A stretch of 39,134 bases of DNA from Niveispirillum sp. Lineage in GTDB: Bacteria > Pseudomonadota > Alphaproteobacteria > Azospirillales > Azospirillaceae. This document shows, one piece after another, positions 1 through 8,024 of this stretch; position 1 is the stretch's first letter, and each line of letters opens with the position of its first letter. A model generated the notes under the pieces. It had not been told where the DNA came from. It worked only from the letters and a program-made list of their open reading frames with translations, and ran no database searches. The position numbers were made by a program, and so were the translations under genes. The stretch covers positions 1 to 39,134 of the forward strand of contig NZ_JAGOGJ010000062.1 of the NCBI RefSeq assembly GCF_017996735.1, given 5' to 3'.

Positions 1-84
1 TCCTGGGACTCCCGGTCTGGATGCCGGTTCCTGGATCACGGTTCCTTCGGGTCTGGCCATGCGCCCTGAAACGACAGGTCGAAT

Positions 85-702
85 ATGCAAGTTACCGTCA
101 AAGGCAAGCAACTGGATGTGGGCGATGCTCTGCGGACCCATGTGAAGGATCAGCTGGCGTCGATGGTCGGAAAATATTTCGGCAACCCCATGGAGGCGAC
201 CGTCATCCTGTCCAAGGATGCGCATCTCTACAAGGCCGATATCCAGGTTCATGTCGGCCGTGGGATTCTGTTGCAGTCGAACGCCGAAGCCACGGAACCC
301 TATCCCGCCTTCGACGAGGCCGCCGACCGCGTGGCCAAACGTCTGCGCCGCTACAAGCGCCGCCTGAAGGATCATCATGAACGGACGACACTCAGTCAGC
401 TTCCCGTTCAGGCCGCCCGCAAGTACATCCTTGAAGCCGAGGTCGATTCCGACGATTATGCGGCGGATGAAGCACCGGCACCGGAGGGGAACGGGCATCA
501 TGGCGTGGTCGTCGCGGAGATGGAGACCTCCATCGAAATGCTGACGGTCAGCGAGGCTGTGATGCGTATGGACCTTGCGGATTTGCCGGCCTTGATGTTC
601 CGGAATCGCGCCCATGGCGGCCTGAACATGATCTATCGCCGGCCCGATGGAAACATCGGCTGGGTGGACCCTGCCGGGGCGGCAGGGTCGGTGAAACAGT
701 AA
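85..702 (+). CDS. hpf: Ribosome hibernation promoting factor, long form
   Basis: A 205-residue protein of the long HPF (S30AE) family, which binds the 30S decoding centre and drives formation of inactive 100S ribosomes in stationary phase. The N-terminal ribosome-binding domain (about residues 1-105) opens with MQVTVKGKQLDVGDALR and ends in a basic stretch (RVAKRLRRYKRRLKDHH). A linker follows, then the C-terminal dimerisation domain (about 150-205, with LADLPALMFRNRAHGGLNMIYRRP). The length fits the long form rather than the roughly 95-residue short form. The ATG has AGGT seven bases upstream. It is followed after 69 bases by ptsN, the usual alphaproteobacterial order downstream of rpoN; rpoN itself would lie before base 1. 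Confidence 0.95.
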   Translation: MQVTVKGKQLDVGDALRTHVKDQLASMVGKYFGNPMEATVILSKDAHLYKADIQVHVGRGILLQSNAEATEPYPAFDEAADRVAKRLRRYKRRLKDHHERTTLSQLPVQAARKYILEAEVDSDDYAADEAPAPEGNGHHGVVVAEMETSIEMLTVSEAVMRMDLADLPALMFRNRAHGGLNMIYRRPDGNIGWVDPAGAAGSVKQ

Positions 703-771
703 GGTGATGCGTACCCCATGGCTGTATCCCTGCGTTCCGTATCCCCTTCCTTCCAGACACCTTCGGCAGCG

Positions 772-1230
772 ATGAATGATCTTTTGACGCCGGAGGCGAT
801 CCTCCCGAACCTGAAGGCCGGCTCCAAAAAGCAGGTCCTTCAGGAACTGGCCAAGAAGGCGGCCGATCTGACCGGCCAGCACGAAAGGGCAATTTTCGAC
901 GTGCTGGTGGAGCGCGAGCGTCTGGGCACCACAGGCGTGGGGCGCGGCATCGGTATCCCGCATGGCAAGCTGCCGGCCCTTCCCGGTGTCATGGCCATCT
1001 TCGCCCGGCTGGAAAAGCCGGTCGATTTCGAGGCGATCGACGAGCAGCCAGTGGACCTGATCTGCATGCTGCTGGCCCCGGAAGGGGCCGGTGCCGACCA
1101 CCTGAAGGCCCTGGCGCGTGTGTCACGGGCGCTCCGGGACCCGGTGCTGTGTGACAAGTTGCGCGGCGCGGAATCGGGCGATGCCCTGTTCGCGCTGCTG
1201 GCCCAGACCGAACAGGTCAACGCCGCCTGA
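772..1230 (+). CDS. ptsN: PTS IIA-like nitrogen-regulatory protein PtsN (EIIA-Ntr)
   Basis: A 152-residue EIIA-Ntr protein, the terminal phospho-acceptor of the nitrogen PTS (PtsP-PtsO-PtsN). It regulates processes such as potassium transport and stress responses rather than moving sugar. The phosphorylated histidine is His64 in GRGIGIPHGKLP. The start at 772 (MNDLLTPEAILPNLKAG) matches the family's usual beginning. An in-frame ATG at 718 would add 18 residues (MAVSLRSVSPSFQTPSAA) that look non-native. It lies directly downstream of hpf and is followed by a strong terminator, so it is probably the last gene of the rpoN-hpf-ptsN unit. Confidence 0.95.
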   Translation: MNDLLTPEAILPNLKAGSKKQVLQELAKKAADLTGQHERAIFDVLVERERLGTTGVGRGIGIPHGKLPALPGVMAIFARLEKPVDFEAIDEQPVDLICMLLAPEGAGADHLKALARVSRALRDPVLCDKLRGAESGDALFALLAQTEQVNAA

Positions 1231-1251
1231 ACAGGCGCGGGGCGTACAAGG

Positions 1252-1290
1252 AAAAGCCGGTGTCCTGGAAACGGGACGCCGGCTTTTTGT
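1252..1290 (+). terminator. Intrinsic terminator after ptsN
   Basis: AAAAGCCGG pairs with CCGGCTTTT and the stem continues through a T-G wobble into GTCC/GGAC. This gives about 14 base pairs with an 8-base loop (1266-1273), ending in TTTTT. It lies 22 bases after the ptsN stop. Confidence 0.9.
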
Positions 1291-1405
1291 TTCGGGTTTC
1301 CCCTTACGCTACCCACCCGGATCAAGGCGTCCCGACCTTTGTATCCGGGCCCGCCGACAGGCGCATGACGGCACCCCATCGGGAATCCATGGCAGACCCG
1401 GAACC

Positions 1406-3469
1406 CTATCGCCCCTGACCATCGCTGTAACCCTGCGGGCCAAGCGGCAGGGTGATGTGGCAGCGCAAGCCGGATTCGGCCCATTCCATGTCGATCTTGC
1501 CGCCCAGTTGGTGGCGCAGCACCTGACCCAGCAAGGTGGAGCCGAACCCCTGCCGCGTGGGCGGACCCGATATAGGCGGCCCGTCGGTTTCTGTCCAGGA
1601 CAGGTCCAGGGTCCCACGCCGGATGGACCAGTCGACCGTGACCCTGCCCTCCGGCAGCGACAGGCCGCCATGCTTGGCGGCATTGGTGGCCAGTTCGTGG
1701 AAGACCAGCCCCAGCGATTGCACCATGTCGGCCCCCAGACGGACACGGGGGCCGCGCAGGGTCAATTGCACGGCATCGGAGGCAAAGGCCTGCACCTCGT
1801 CCTGAATCAGCCGTTCCAGATCGGCACCGGACCAGGCGGCCTGCGCCAACAGGCTGTGCGATCGGGCCAGGGAGGAGATGCGCCCTTCCACGGCGTTGGT
1901 GAAGGCCTCGATACTGTCGGCGCGGCTCAGCCGCACCACGGCCTGGGCCACGGCCAGGGCGTTCTTGGCCCGGTGATCGACCTCCCGCATCAACAATCTC
2001 TGCCGGTCCTCCGCCTCGTACCGGCCCGTCACATCCATGGCGGTGGCGGTACAGCCGATGATACGTCCGGTTTCATCGCGGATCGGCACGGCATTGACGG
2101 ACAGGATCTGTCGGGCGCCCGTCTTGGGGTCCCGCAGGGCATATTCCCCGTCGCGCACTTCTTCGCCGGCCAGGGCCCGGGCGGTGGGAAAATCGACGCT
2201 GGACAGGGACCGCCCATCCAGGCTTGTCGCCTGCCACAGGGCCGCGTCATGGCGGACCCCGATGATGGAGGCGCGCGACAGGCCCAGAATATGCTCCGCC
2301 GCGGCATTCACGTCGGTGAAGCGTCCGTCGGGACCGATCTCCATGATGGCCACCGGCGCCGTATTGACCAGCCGGCTCAACCTTTCTTCGCTGCGGCGCA
2401 GATCCTCCAGCGCGATGTCCAGGTGTGCCGTGCGTTCACGGACACGGGCTTCCAGGGCCACATTGGAACTGCGCAACTGGCCCTGCGCCACCTCCGCCTG
2501 CCGGGTCTGGCGCAGGGCGATGATGGCCAGGGGCAGCAGCAGCAGGGTGGCGACGATGGCGAAGCTGAAATGTCCCAGCGCGGCCCAGCCCCAGTCCGCC
2601 TGCAAACCCGCTGTGGAAACACCATAGACGATCCGGACGGGCACCCGGTCGACATCGGCCACGGCGTAAAGCCGCTCCTGCCCGTCGAAGGGGGAGACGG
2701 CGGTCAGCAGGCCCGTCGCGGGATCGCGCCCGTCGATCAGATCGGCCACGCTGCCCAGCGCCGTGCCCGGCTCCACCGGGGTGGGATGGCGGGCCAGCAC
2801 TTCGCCATCGTCCCGGACCATCATCACCTCTGCATCGGGATGCGCCGTGATGCTGGCATAAAAGGATTCGAAATAGGCGGGCCGCAGCGAGACCTGAACC
2901 ACCCCCAGGAAGGCACCGTCATGCCCCTCGATCCGGCGCGACAGGGCAAAGAACACTTCCGGGTTGAGACGGCCTGACAGCCGGGAACTGACATGGGGCC
3001 CGACCACCCCCTCCTCATGCGGCAGGAAATAGTCGCGATCGGCCACGTTCAGTTCGGGAACCGGCCAGCGCAGGGTGCTGACCCGTACCCGGCCCGTCGC
3101 ATCCACAAGCCAGTAGGACTGGACCTCCGGCGCCTCACCGGCCAGATCGCGCAGCCATTCGAACAATCGCGGGGTGCCCGCAACGGCATCCCACCCCTGG
3201 CTGCGGACCAGCCATTCGGTGTTGCGCAGGATCAGGGCATGGGCACCCATGAGGCGGGCGGCATGTTCGGCCAACTGGTCGGCCTGCGCGCGTGTATCCG
3301 CCGTCGCGCGGTCCATGACCCGGGCACGGCCCAGCAGCAGTTCGGCCCCGAACAACGCAAGCGCCACAAGCAAAGCCGTCAGCGCCAGCCAGACGACGGC
3401 GCGGGACGGGTTGGCGGGCCGGGGTGTCGAGCCCGATGGGGCCGTCGGCTGGTCGAAGACATCCTGCAA
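1406..3469 (-). CDS. Membrane sensor histidine kinase, HWE/HisKA_2 type with PAS domain
   Basis: A 687-residue sensor kinase. A transmembrane helix at about residues 25-47 and a second at about 296-317 bracket a periplasmic region resembling a double Cache sensor. A PAS domain follows (about 363-485). The HWE/HisKA_2 transmitter has phospho-acceptor His499 in MREVDHRAKNALAVAQAVVR and an ATP-binding N-box with Asn596 in FHELATNAAKHGG. The ligand cannot be told from sequence. The start is TTG at 3469 with GAGG about 10 bases upstream; no better ATG is near. No response regulator is adjacent, so it is an orphan kinase. It is transcribed divergently from trpA. Confidence 0.9.
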   Translation of the reverse strand: MQDVFDQPTAPSGSTPRPANPSRAVVWLALTALLVALALFGAELLLGRARVMDRATADTRAQADQLAEHAARLMGAHALILRNTEWLVRSQGWDAVAGTPRLFEWLRDLAGEAPEVQSYWLVDATGRVRVSTLRWPVPELNVADRDYFLPHEEGVVGPHVSSRLSGRLNPEVFFALSRRIEGHDGAFLGVVQVSLRPAYFESFYASITAHPDAEVMMVRDDGEVLARHPTPVEPGTALGSVADLIDGRDPATGLLTAVSPFDGQERLYAVADVDRVPVRIVYGVSTAGLQADWGWAALGHFSFAIVATLLLLPLAIIALRQTRQAEVAQGQLRSSNVALEARVRERTAHLDIALEDLRRSEERLSRLVNTAPVAIMEIGPDGRFTDVNAAAEHILGLSRASIIGVRHDAALWQATSLDGRSLSSVDFPTARALAGEEVRDGEYALRDPKTGARQILSVNAVPIRDETGRIIGCTATAMDVTGRYEAEDRQRLLMREVDHRAKNALAVAQAVVRLSRADSIEAFTNAVEGRISSLARSHSLLAQAAWSGADLERLIQDEVQAFASDAVQLTLRGPRVRLGADMVQSLGLVFHELATNAAKHGGLSLPEGRVTVDWSIRRGTLDLSWTETDGPPISGPPTRQGFGSTLLGQVLRHQLGGKIDMEWAESGLRCHITLPLGPQGYSDGQGR

Positions 3470-3610
3470 ATTGCCGACCTCGCTTCGCGTGAGCTATAGC
3501 AGATACGCGCGATAAAGGTTTCCGGAAAGCTGTTTCATCGGTAGAGGACGACCTATGACAAAGCGCATAGGTGCCCCCGCCTGCGCCGGTCGGACGCGCG
3601 TAAAGTGGCG

Positions 3611-3639
3611 TTGTTTCGGGCTTTCACGGGGGCTATTGT
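3611..3639 (+). promoter_or_regulatory. Candidate sigma-70 promoter for trpA
   Basis: TTGTTT (3611-3616), a 17-base spacer and TATTGT (3634-3639) would start transcription near 3646, about 34 bases before the chosen trpA ATG. An own promoter is expected because trpB is not upstream. Matches to consensus are only partial. Confidence 0.45.
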
Positions 3640-3679
3640 GCGCCGCCTTTATCAGAAAAGCAGTTTGGAAACCTCTCGC

Positions 3680-4528
3680 ATGACCAGCGCCCCGATCCAG
3701 ACCGCCACCCGCATCGACCGCCGTTTCGCCGCCCTGAAGCAGGAGGGGCGTGGCGGTCTCGTCACCTTCGTCACGGCGGGTGACCCGGACCACGAAACCA
3801 GCCTTGCCCTGCTGAAGGGCCTGCCCGGCGCCGGTGCCGACGTGATCGAACTGGGCATGCCCTTCACCGATCCCATGGCCGACGGCCCCGCCATCCAGGC
3901 CGCCGGCCTGCGGGCGCTGACCAATGGCGCGCGCATGACCAGGACGCTGGATCTGGTGCGGGCCTTCCGCCAGCAGGATAACGAGACGCCGCTGGTGCTG
4001 ATGGGCTACTACAACCCCATCTATTCCTATGGTGTGGAACGGTTCCTGGCCGATGCCGGCAAGGCGGGCATTGATGGCCTGATCGTCGTCGATCTGCCGC
4101 CGGAGGAGGATGATGAACTGTGCGTGCCGGCGCTGAAGGCCGGCGTCAGCTTCATCCGTCTGACGACGCCGACCACCGATGATGCCCGTCTGCCGGCCGT
4201 GCTGGCCAATACATCGGGCTTCGTCTACTACGTCTCCGTCACCGGCATCACCGGGGCCGGCAGCGCCAGCAACGCCGCCATTGACGAGGCGGTGGCCCGC
4301 CTGCGCCGCCATACCGACCTGCCGCTGGCCGTCGGTTTCGGCATCAACACCCCCGAACAGGCCGCCGCCGTGGCCCGCGTCGCCGACGCCGCCGTGGTGG
4401 GCAGCGCCATCGTCCGCCAGATCGAGGCCAACCTGGACGCCGACGGCAAGCCCGCTGCCGGGCTGGTCGACAATGTGCTAGACTTCGTGCGGGCGCTGGC
4501 CCAGGGCGTGCGCTCCGCCCGGGGATAA
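3680..4528 (+). CDS. trpA: Tryptophan synthase alpha chain
   Basis: A 282-residue TIM-barrel enzyme that cleaves indole-3-glycerol phosphate to indole and glyceraldehyde-3-P, passing indole to TrpB. The catalytic pair is visible as Glu57 (VIELGMPF) and Asp68 (DPMADGPAIQ). LVTFVTAGDPD near the N-terminus and the phosphate-binding GFGINTPEQ and VVGSAIV segments are intact. The ATG at 3680 (MTSAPIQTATRIDRRF) is preferred over an in-frame start at 3605 because family members begin here and a promoter-like sequence lies between. Unusually, trpB is not upstream: the neighbour is a divergent kinase. A HEPN-like remnant separates it from accD. Confidence 0.96.
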   Translation: MTSAPIQTATRIDRRFAALKQEGRGGLVTFVTAGDPDHETSLALLKGLPGAGADVIELGMPFTDPMADGPAIQAAGLRALTNGARMTRTLDLVRAFRQQDNETPLVLMGYYNPIYSYGVERFLADAGKAGIDGLIVVDLPPEEDDELCVPALKAGVSFIRLTTPTTDDARLPAVLANTSGFVYYVSVTGITGAGSASNAAIDEAVARLRRHTDLPLAVGFGINTPEQAAAVARVADAAVVGSAIVRQIEANLDADGKPAAGLVDNVLDFVRALAQGVRSARG

Positions 4529-4548
4529 GCTGCAGGGACGGGCAGGTC

Positions 4549-4815
4549 GGGTTTTGGACTCCCCGTCGGATTTACACCATTGCCGATCTTGGCGCGCTTG
4601 GTCGTGCACAGTGGCACATTACCAACGCTATGGACTTCCTCCGTCGATTGGCACTGTTGACGGACAAGGGGTCCCCGGATTACGCAACTGTCAGAGAGCT
4701 ATATGAGGATCGCAACGCCATTGCTCACGGCAGTCTCGAGGAGACGAAGCCCAACGTGAAGGTGGTCGCGACCATACTCAGCGGGATACTCTCCCGCCTT
4801 GAAGGTACCCGATGA
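4549..4815 (+). pseudogene. HEPN-like C-terminal gene fragment between trpA and accD
   Basis: From about 4549 one frame reads GFWTPRRIYTIADLGALGR and continues to a TGA at 4813-4815. An internal ATG at 4630 gives a 61-residue product. It contains EDRNAIAHG, an R-x4-H motif (Arg28, His33 from that ATG) like the ribonuclease motif of HEPN domains. No start codon or Shine-Dalgarno sequence precedes the upstream part of the frame, so it reads as the C-terminal end of a once longer gene. Base composition looks less GC-rich than the flanks. The stop overlaps the accD start (ATGA), which could couple translation. HEPN assignment rests on one motif and a helical look. Confidence 0.55.
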
Positions 4816-5768
4816 ACTGGCTGACCAATTTCGTCAAACCCAAGATCCAGGCCCTCGTCTCCAAGAAGGAGGTCCCGGACAATCTCTGGCACAAGTGCCC
4901 GTCCTGCGGTGCGATGCTGTTCCATCGTGACCTGGAGGAGCAACTGCATGTCTGCCAGCATTGCGGCCACCATATGCGCCTGGACCCGGTGCGCCGGCTG
5001 AAGACGCTGCTGGACCCGGGCTATCAGTTGATCGAACTGCCCAAGGTCGTGGTCGATCCGCTGAAGTTCCGCGACCAGAAGCGTTATACCGACCGCCTGA
5101 AGGAAGCGCAGACCAAGACGGGGCGTCAGGACGCCATCGTGGTCGCCCACGGCAAGATCAACGGCCAGGGCACCGTGGTCGCCGCCTTCGACTTCAACTT
5201 CATGGGCGGGTCCATGGGCATGGCCGTGGGCGAGGGGCTGCTGGCCGCTGCGCGCCTGGCCGTGCTGCAACAGGTACCGCTGATCGCCATCCCGGCATCG
5301 GGCGGGGCACGCATGCAGGAGGCGATCCTGTCGCTGATGCAGATGCCGCGCACCGTCATCGCCGTGGAGATGGTGAAGGAAGCCGGCCTGCCCTATATCG
5401 TGCTGCTGACCGACCCCACCACGGGCGGTGTCACGGCCAGCTTCGCCATGCTGGGTGATATCCATATCGCCGAGCCGGGGGCGCAGATCGGCTTTGCCGG
5501 TGCCCGCGTCATTGAAAGCACGATCCGCGAGACCCTGCCCGAGGGGTTCCAGCGGTCGGAATATCTGCGCGACCATGGCATGGTCGACATGGTGGTCCAC
5601 CGCAAGCAACTGCGCGAGACGCTGGGCCGCATCATCGACCTGCTGCGCCGCCCCGGTCCCAGCGCCGATATCGTGAAGATCGGCCGGGGCAGCGGCGACC
5701 GGCCGGCCGGTCGCAAGGGCGGTGGCCCGACGGTCAGCGCCATCCAGGGCGGTGCCGGCTACCAATGA
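4812..5768 (+). CDS. accD: Acetyl-CoA carboxylase carboxyltransferase subunit beta
   Basis: A 318-residue subunit which, with AccA, transfers carboxyl from carboxybiotin-BCCP to acetyl-CoA to make malonyl-CoA, the first step of fatty-acid synthesis. An N-terminal zinc ribbon is formed by Cys29, Cys32, Cys48 and Cys51 (CPSCG...CQHCG). The crotonase-like core shows FDFNFMGGSMGMAVGEG and PASGGARMQE, the oxyanion region. The C-terminal tail is basic and glycine-rich. The ATG overlaps the stop of the HEPN-like fragment by four bases. The stop overlaps the folC ATG in the same way, so translation of all three may be coupled. Confidence 0.97.
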   Translation: MNWLTNFVKPKIQALVSKKEVPDNLWHKCPSCGAMLFHRDLEEQLHVCQHCGHHMRLDPVRRLKTLLDPGYQLIELPKVVVDPLKFRDQKRYTDRLKEAQTKTGRQDAIVVAHGKINGQGTVVAAFDFNFMGGSMGMAVGEGLLAAARLAVLQQVPLIAIPASGGARMQEAILSLMQMPRTVIAVEMVKEAGLPYIVLLTDPTTGGVTASFAMLGDIHIAEPGAQIGFAGARVIESTIRETLPEGFQRSEYLRDHGMVDMVVHRKQLRETLGRIIDLLRRPGPSADIVKIGRGSGDRPAGRKGGGPTVSAIQGGAGYQ

Positions 5769-7090
5769 TCAAGGCGGCACCGCTGGTGCCCGCCTCCCCC
5801 CGGCTGGAGGCGGCGCTGGAACGGATGCGGCAACTGCATCCGGTGGTCATCGATCTGTCGCTGGGCCGTATCGAACGGCTGCTGGCGCGCCTGGACCATC
5901 CGGAGCGCCGGCTGCCGCCCACGGTGCATGTCGCGGGAACCAATGGCAAGGGCAGCACCGTCGCCTTCCTGCGCGCCTTTGCGGAAGCGGCGGGATATCG
6001 GGTGCATGTCTATACCTCCCCGCATCTGGTGCGTTTCAACGAGCGTATCCGGCTGGCCGGCGATCTGATCGGCGATGATGATCTGGCGGATATCCTGGAG
6101 GAGGTGGAGCGGGCCAATGCCGGCGATGCCATCACCTTTTTCGAGGTGACGACGGCCGCCGCCTTCCTGGCCTTTTCCCGCGTGCCGGCCGATCTCCTGA
6201 TCCTGGAGGTGGGTTTGGGCGGGCGACTGGATGCCACCAATGTCATCGACGCGCCGGTGGTCAGCCTGCTGACCCGCATCTCTCTCGACCATACGCAGTT
6301 CCTGGGGCCGACCCTGGCCGATATCGCAGGCGAGAAGGCGGGCATCGTGAAGGCCGGCCATCCCGCCGTCGCGGGGCGTCAGGCCGATCCGTTGGTGGAA
6401 CAGGTCTTTGCCGACCGCGCGGCGGCGCTGGGCGCGCCCTTGTCGCTGCATGGGAGCGACTGGTCGGTGGCCGCCACCGATACGGGGTTCCGGTTCCAGG
6501 ACGCGACGCGCCACCTGGACCTGCCGCCACCCGGCCTGATGGGGGTGCATCAGGTGGATAATGCCGGGCTGGCCATCGCCGCCACGGCCTATCTTCCGTT
6601 CAGCATCGGGGAAGACGCGATCCGCCGGGGGCTGGCCGGCGTTGAATGGCCGGCACGGTTGCAGCGCCTGACGCGCGGGCCGCTGGCCGATCTGTTGCCG
6701 CCGGGCTGGGATCTGTTCCTGGATGGCGGACATAATGACAGCGCCGGAGAGGTGCTGGCCCGGCAACTGGCCGCCTGGGGTGCGGATGGCCGGCCGCTGG
6801 ATCTGGTGTTCGGCATGCTGGGATCGAAGCGCCCGCTGGATTTCCTGAAGCCGCTGGCCCCTTACGTGCGGCGGCTGCGGGCCGTGGCCATACCGGGCGA
6901 GCCCAACAGCGTCACGGCAGAAGATGCCGCCACTTTCGCGCGGGAAGCGGGGATGGCGGCCGGGTCGGCCGTGGATGTGGCGGGTGCGGTTGTGGAACTG
7001 GCGGCGCTGGGACGGGAAGAAGCGCCGGCCCGCCTTCTGATCTGCGGCTCGCTCTATCTGGCGGGAACCGTGCTGGCCGCCAATAGCTGA
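5765..7090 (+). CDS. folC: Bifunctional folylpolyglutamate / dihydrofolate synthase
   Basis: A 441-residue Mur-ligase-family enzyme that adds glutamate to dihydropteroate or to folates using ATP. The P-loop GTNGKGST lies at residues 58-65, followed by the typical YTSPHLVRFNERI segment. LEVGLGGRLDATN and ISLDHTQFLGPTLADIAGEKAGI are strongly conserved. The C-terminal domain carries FLDGGHNDSA. It begins in a four-base ATGA overlap with accD, the usual alphaproteobacterial accD-folC arrangement. A hairpin at 7101-7134 follows. Confidence 0.96.
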   Translation: MIKAAPLVPASPRLEAALERMRQLHPVVIDLSLGRIERLLARLDHPERRLPPTVHVAGTNGKGSTVAFLRAFAEAAGYRVHVYTSPHLVRFNERIRLAGDLIGDDDLADILEEVERANAGDAITFFEVTTAAAFLAFSRVPADLLILEVGLGGRLDATNVIDAPVVSLLTRISLDHTQFLGPTLADIAGEKAGIVKAGHPAVAGRQADPLVEQVFADRAAALGAPLSLHGSDWSVAATDTGFRFQDATRHLDLPPPGLMGVHQVDNAGLAIAATAYLPFSIGEDAIRRGLAGVEWPARLQRLTRGPLADLLPPGWDLFLDGGHNDSAGEVLARQLAAWGADGRPLDLVFGMLGSKRPLDFLKPLAPYVRRLRAVAIPGEPNSVTAEDAATFAREAGMAAGSAVDVAGAVVELAALGREEAPARLLICGSLYLAGTVLAANS

Positions 7091-7100
7091 GCACAAGAAA

Positions 7101-7134
7101 ATGCCGTCCCTTCACGGAGATAAAGGGACGGCAT
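7101..7134. terminator. Hairpin between convergent folC and the 73-aa gene
   Basis: ATGCCGTCCCTT and AAGGGACGGCAT form a perfect 12-bp stem with a 10-base loop. On the plus strand there is no clean T-run. On the minus strand the stem is followed by TTTTCTT, so it fits best as terminator of the minus-strand gene at 7202-7423, possibly working both ways. Confidence 0.75.
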
Positions 7135-7201
7135 CAAGTTTCCTCTGGGAACAGAAAAAGATGCAAAAGCGGAAGTGAAGACCAGATTGCGTACCGGGAA
7201 A

Positions 7202-7423
7202 TCAATCGGCGGCGCGCAACATGGCAGTGTAAACAGCCATCACAGCCTCGATACTGATGCTACCGGCGCGGGCGCCGGCCGTCAGCATCTCTTGTGTCGG
7301 CTTCACGGGAACAGCCGTCAGACCACGGATTCCCATCTGTTCCACCTCATTCAAAGCGAAACGCATCCGCTCGCTCAGCATGGCTTCGTTGACGTTGGTG
7401 AACATGTGGGCCACGTCCTTCAT
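7202..7423 (-). CDS. Small hypothetical protein, 73 aa
   Basis: A small gene with a convincing ribosome-binding site (AGGAG seven bases before the ATG) and a hairpin terminator downstream at 7101-7134, so it is probably expressed. The product is mostly helical with no signal peptide or membrane segment. Its C-terminal half (KPTQEMLTAGARAG then AVYTAMLRAA) resembles a short motif of the type P-T-x-E-M-x-x-A-G ... Y-x-A-M-L that recurs in small phage-related and proteobacterial proteins of unknown role. That resemblance is by memory and weak. No function is proposed. Confidence 0.65.
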   Translation of the reverse strand: MKDVAHMFTNVNEAMLSERMRFALNEVEQMGIRGLTAVPVKPTQEMLTAGARAGSISIEAVMAVYTAMLRAAD

Positions 7424-7667
7424 GGCGGTTGCTCCTGATCCCTGATCGGCCGGGCCGGTGGTCGCAACACCGATCCGCCCTGTGGATGATTGACTATAGG
7501 CCTATGTTCCCGAGCCACTCTACTGTGCAGACGTATAGTTTTGTTGATCGCCATGCTGTTGGTAATCATTCTCATCTATTCGCGCGCTACTTGCACATGC
7601 CACGCTGGCGGTTACGGGGCTTTCGGATTAGGGTGGCGTCCTTCCTTTTGTCTTTTGAACGAAGACC

Positions 7668-8024
7668 ATGGCATCCCCCATCTTCCATATGTGCCGCGCC
7701 GACGAGTGGCAGGCGGCCCAGGCCGCCGGTCGTTATGATGGTTCCTCCCAGGACCGGGCCGACGGCTTCATCCATTTTTCCACCGGCACACAATTGCCGG
7801 AAAGCGCCGCCAGGCACCGCACGGGCCAGACGGGCCTGCTGCTGCTGACCGTCGATCCAGAGGCCTGTGGCGCGGCGCTGAAATGGGAAGCGTCACGGGG
7901 GGGACAGTTGTTCCCGCATCTGTATGGACCATTGCTGGCCGATGCCGTCATCCGGGTCGACCCGCTGCCGCTGGGGGATGACGGGCTGCATGTGATGCCG
8001 GCCCATGTGGCGGAGGGGGCGTGA
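7668..8024 (+). CDS. DUF952 family protein
   Basis: A 118-residue cytosolic protein of the DUF952 family, recognised by the early FHMCRADEWQAAQ, by DGFIHFSTGTQLPESAARH and by the late LFPHLYGPLLADAVI. The family has a fold related to ADP-ribosyltransferase-like proteins, but its reaction is not established. Its stop overlaps the pyrD ATG by one base (TGATG), and DUF952-pyrD is a recurring pair in alphaproteobacteria, implying co-expression. Upstream (7424-7667) I see no gene; a weakly Fur-box-like stretch there was not accepted. Confidence 0.85.
   Translation: MASPIFHMCRADEWQAAQAAGRYDGSSQDRADGFIHFSTGTQLPESAARHRTGQTGLLLLTVDPEACGAALKWEASRGGQLFPHLYGPLLADAVIRVDPLPLGDDGLHVMPAHVAEGA

Noticed and set aside
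1118..2977. A 619-codon plus-strand open frame opposite the histidine kinase
   Set aside because: Its translation is a shadow of the kinase codons (His/Gln/Gly/Arg-rich, no domain), whereas the minus strand gives an intact kinase.
7561..7579. Fur-box-like sequence upstream of DUF952-pyrD
   Set aside because: Only about 11 of 19 positions match the palindromic consensus and neither gene is an expected iron target.
7429..7848. Plus-strand frames of 139 and 82 codons before DUF952
   Set aside because: They overlap the convincing DUF952 start and have no ribosome-binding site or family features.
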